Shown one piece after another: positions 5,350 through 6,374 of a stretch of 6,374 nt of DNA. This DNA is from Kiritimatiellia bacterium. GTDB lineage: Bacteria > Verrucomicrobiota > Kiritimatiellia > UBA8416 > JAIOPI01. Positions within the stretch are counted from its first letter, which is position 1. Each line of letters begins with the position of its first letter. Location of the stretch: the NCBI GenBank assembly GCA_028822745.1, contig JAPKCZ010000125.1, positions 1 through 6,374 of the forward strand, written 5' to 3'. The notes below the pieces were generated by a model. The model did no database searches, was not told the DNA's origin, and saw only the letters and a program-made list of their open reading frames with translations. The translations under genes and the position numbers were made by a program.

Positions 5350-6374
5350 CTATTCCCACTCGATCGTTGCAGGCGGCTTGGAGCTGATATCGTAGACGAC
5401 GCGATTGATACCGCGGACTTCGTTAATAATGCGGTTGGATATCCGTGCGAGCGTTTCGTACGGCACCTGAACCCAATTGGCCGTCATGCCGTCGACACTT
5501 TCGACAACGCGTAGCGCAGCCACATTTTCATAAGTTCGGGAATCACCCATAACGCCAACCGTTTGCACCGGAAGTAACACGGCAAAGGATTGCCAGATAT
5601 TGACGTGATCGGGAAGTTTCTGCATTTCCTCCTGCACACGTAAATCAGCCTGTTGCAAAATTTCAACGCGTTCCGCCGTGACTTCACCCAAAATACGTAC
5701 GGCAAGCCCCGGCCCAGGGAAGGGTTGACGATTGATCAAAGCCTCAGGCAACCCCAACTCCCGCCCGAGCAGTCGCACTTCATCTTTGAAAAGCTCTTTC
5801 ACGGGTTCAATCAGATCAAATGCTAGATCGTCAGGCAATCCACCCACATTGTGATGGCTCTTTATGGTGACCGAAGGCCCACCCAGCGGCGAAACGCTTT
5901 CGATGACATCTGGATAAAGCGTGCCCTGCGCAAGAAAATCAATGTCGCCCAGTTTGCGAGCCTCTTCGGAAAAGACATCAATAAAGGTATTGCCGATTAT
6001 TTTTCGTTTTGCTTCCGGATCCGTGACGCCTTTGAGTTTATCGAGAAACAGATCTTCGGAATGCGACACATGTAGATCCAAACCAAAGTTTCCACCAAAG
6101 ATGCGTTCAACATCCGCGGCTTCACCATGACGTAAAACGCCGTTGTTCACAAAAACACAATGCAACTGGTCACCGATCGCCTTGTGCAGCAGCAGTGCGA
6201 CAACCGAAGAGTCTACGCCGCCACTTAACCCGCATATCACATGACGGTCGCCAACCTTCGCGCGAATGTCACGAATGCCTTCTTCGACGAACTGCGCCAT
6301 TTGCCAATCGCCTTTGCATTTGCAAACGTCGAAAACGAAACGCTTGAGAATCTCGGCGCCGTGCTGTGTGTGTA
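5350..6374 (-). CDS. guaA: GMP synthase (glutamine-hydrolysing), partial: ATP-pyrophosphatase and dimerisation domains
   Basis: GuaA aminates XMP to GMP using ATP and glutamine, the last step of de novo guanine nucleotide synthesis. The window holds 341 codons of the 3' part including the stop TAG (complement of 5350-5352). The frame is open to the right edge, so the glutamine amidotransferase domain (about 170-200 residues) and the true start lie outside; the ATG at 6300 is internal, because conserved sequence ending GCKGDW-like (here CKCKGDWQ) continues before it. The ATP pyrophosphatase loop LSGGVDSS lies at 6205-6228. Further family motifs follow in order: QGTLYPDVIES, KSHHNVGGLP, QPFPGPGLAVRILGE, then the C-terminal dimerisation domain with GVMGDSRTYE, RIINEVRGINRV and the canonical ending SKPPATIEWE. 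All expected motifs are intact. It converges on acs. Confidence 0.98.
   Translation of the reverse strand, partial: HTQHGAEILKRFVFDVCKCKGDWQMAQFVEEGIRDIRAKVGDRHVICGLSGGVDSSVVALLLHKAIGDQLHCVFVNNGVLRHGEAADVERIFGGNFGLDLHVSHSEDLFLDKLKGVTDPEAKRKIIGNTFIDVFSEEARKLGDIDFLAQGTLYPDVIESVSPLGGPSVTIKSHHNVGGLPDDLAFDLIEPVKELFKDEVRLLGRELGLPEALINRQPFPGPGLAVRILGEVTAERVEILQQADLRVQEEMQKLPDHVNIWQSFAVLLPVQTVGVMGDSRTYENVAALRVVESVDGMTANWVQVPYETLARISNRIINEVRGINRVVYDISSKPPATIEWE

Noticed and set aside
5215..5514. Plus-strand 99-residue frame across the end of acs and guaA
   Set aside because: It lies within two well-supported genes in other frames or strands and has no recognisable protein features.
5350..6300. GuaA starting at ATG 6300
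   Set aside because: The frame remains open to the window edge with conserved GuaA sequence before this Met, and the amidotransferase domain is expected upstream. The Met is internal.
1..6374. Mobile element, CRISPR array or defence system
   Set aside because: No transposase, integrase, spaced direct repeats, terminal inverted repeats or defence-type domains were seen; acs and guaA are intact core genes in the parts present.

Overview
The window looks like a chromosomal segment of a Gram-negative (diderm) bacterium with close to half G+C. Two genes are certain from conserved motifs: acs (acetyl-CoA synthetase) and the 3' two thirds of guaA (GMP synthase). The outer-membrane-type polysaccharide export lipoprotein and a second lipoprotein with a clean lipobox support a diderm cell. 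The style of the Acs and GuaA proteins and of the export locus would fit the Verrucomicrobiota/PVC group, but this is an impression, not a result; no marker here settles the lineage.

Region 1 (1-2306, plus strand) is the 3' end of an exopolysaccharide or capsule export operon. It holds the last 65 codons of a bacterial tyrosine kinase (BY-kinase/Wzc/CpsD type, with the terminal tyrosine cluster), then a single-SLBB polysaccharide export lipoprotein of the Wza/BexD superfamily. A 24-codon possible micro-ORF follows, then an uncharacterised helical lipoprotein and an uncharacterised exported or membrane-anchored protein with TPR-like helical repeats. The genes are tightly packed: TAATG junctions at 197-201 and 982-986, and an ATGA overlap at 1674-1677. 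Co-transcription and translational coupling are therefore likely. A reasonable inference is that the kinase controls polymer length, the SLBB protein provides the periplasmic or outer-membrane channel component, and the two unknown proteins are accessory envelope partners.

Region 2 (2282-3133, minus strand) is one gene converging on the operon and overlapping its last gene by 25 bp. It encodes a protein with an export signal, two beta-sandwich (Ig/CARDB-like) domains and a C-terminal membrane segment preceded by a strongly basic stretch. I do not recognise a specific family.

Region 3 (3134-3308) is a 175-bp divergent intergenic region. It probably carries the promoters of the Ig-like gene and of acs, and it contains small nested inverted repeats.

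Region 4 (3309-6374) holds complete acs on the plus strand and, convergent to it after a 55-bp gap with no clear terminator, guaA on the minus strand, which runs off the right edge. These are core-metabolism genes with no evident functional link to the export operon. No tRNA, rRNA, CRISPR array, transposase or integrase was seen. The parts that deserve a second look are the two unrecognised genes at the end of the export operon and the convergent Ig-like protein.
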